Assembly (NCBI GenBank): GCA_945889625.1
Contig: CAMDCE010000018.1
Location: 16,951-80,950 of the forward strand
DNA length: 64,000 nt
From: Asaia bogorensis
Lineage (GTDB): Bacteria; Pseudomonadota; Alphaproteobacteria; Reyranellales; Reyranellaceae
Direction of reading: 5' to 3'
Position numbers and translations under genes: made by a program. Each line of letters starts with the position of its first letter. The first letter of the stretch is position 1. Below the pieces are notes generated by a model that was not told where the DNA came from, made no database searches, and was given only the letters and a program-made list of their open reading frames with translations. Positions 63,904-64,000 of this stretch are shown piece by piece.

Positions 63904-64000
63904 TCAAGGAGCAGGAGGCACCCGATACTCGTATTCGTAGAGCGTCCGGAAGCCCTGCGCGGCATAGAGCGGCATTGCGGCCTGGTTGGTGGCGACGACC
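63904..64000 (-). CDS. GNAT N-acetyltransferase, C-terminal end (cut by window edge)
   Basis: Only the last 32 codons are in the window: VVATNQAAMPLYAAQGFRTLYEYEYRV. The pattern N-x2-A-x3-Y-x3-GF is the end of GNAT motif B, where the CoA-binding domain closes. The substrate cannot be told. It ends 48 bases upstream of the acyl-CoA ligase start on the same strand. Confidence 0.75.
   Translation of the reverse strand, partial: VVATNQAAMPLYAAQGFRTLYEYEYRVPPAP

Overview
This window is GC-rich, densely packed chromosomal DNA. It has many ATGA/GTGA stop-start overlaps, several TctC (Bug-type) solute-binding proteins, CaiB-type and two-subunit CoA-transferases, a Liv transporter, and many acyl-CoA and short-chain dehydrogenase genes. 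This suggests a metabolically versatile soil or freshwater alphaproteobacterium (Reyranella-, Rhodospirillales- or Bradyrhizobium-like). The genus is an inference from gene content only. I saw no tRNA, rRNA, CRISPR array, transposase or phage gene.

Layout. 1-3054: a divergent locus. The minus strand encodes two tandem haem-oxygenase-fold proteins with diiron-type ligands, a GlcG/HbpS protein and a GntR regulator (cut by the window edge); the plus strand encodes a Rieske protein. Two GntR-like palindromes lie between them. 3067-7000: a phosphatase, a TSUP permease, a two-subunit CoA-transferase-like enzyme lacking the usual glutamate, and a lysophospholipase-like hydrolase. 7285-12583: a GH17-GT2 membrane glucan synthase, a phospholipid N-methyltransferase-like protein, a Nudix hydrolase and a TctC protein. 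12721-19112 (minus): MaoC, a DMT permease, a YeiH permease, a lone biotin carrier domain, a plant-type ketol-acid reductoisomerase and a two-subunit 2-oxoacid dehydrogenase E1. 19252-25217 (plus): a DTW protein, indolepyruvate:ferredoxin oxidoreductase IorA-IorB, a thioesterase and a MetE-like protein. 25328-27802 (minus): an Asp/Glu racemase-family protein and a GMC oxidoreductase. 28014-31473 (plus): a TerY-type VWA / PP2C / kinase triad with two 4-base overlaps. 31634-41020: a CaiB CoA-transferase, a maleylacetate reductase-like enzyme, then livK-H-M-G-F with SDR, cupin and CmcJ-like genes.

41128-56123 is mostly minus strand and contains the largest operon. Reading from 56123 downward it encodes an AtuG/PECR-like SDR, acyl-CoA carboxylase beta, two AtuD-like acyl-CoA dehydrogenases, an enoyl-CoA hydratase, a cupin, the biotin-carboxylase alpha subunit, an SsuB/SsuC-like ABC pair, an FAD oxidoreductase and a TctC protein. 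The core order resembles the Pseudomonas atu (acyclic terpenoid) pathway. A 22-base dyad at its promoter and a divergent SCP2-domain gene look like the control region. 56574-57589 is a CGNR-regulator / VOC divergent pair around a 28-base perfect palindrome. 57705-64000 (minus) holds a small secreted cysteine-rich protein, a lipoprotein / gamma-glutamyltransferase / GH5-like / formamidase-like operon, a fatty-acyl-CoA ligase and the end of a GNAT gene.

The gaps between genes carry several families of dispersed palindromic repeats. One copy has a loop expanded to three tandem 20-base units.

The best candidates for something undescribed are the diiron-type/HbpS/Rieske locus at the left end, the transporter and FAD enzyme built into the atu-like operon, and the TerY-type triad whose kinase lacks a canonical metal-binding asparagine.
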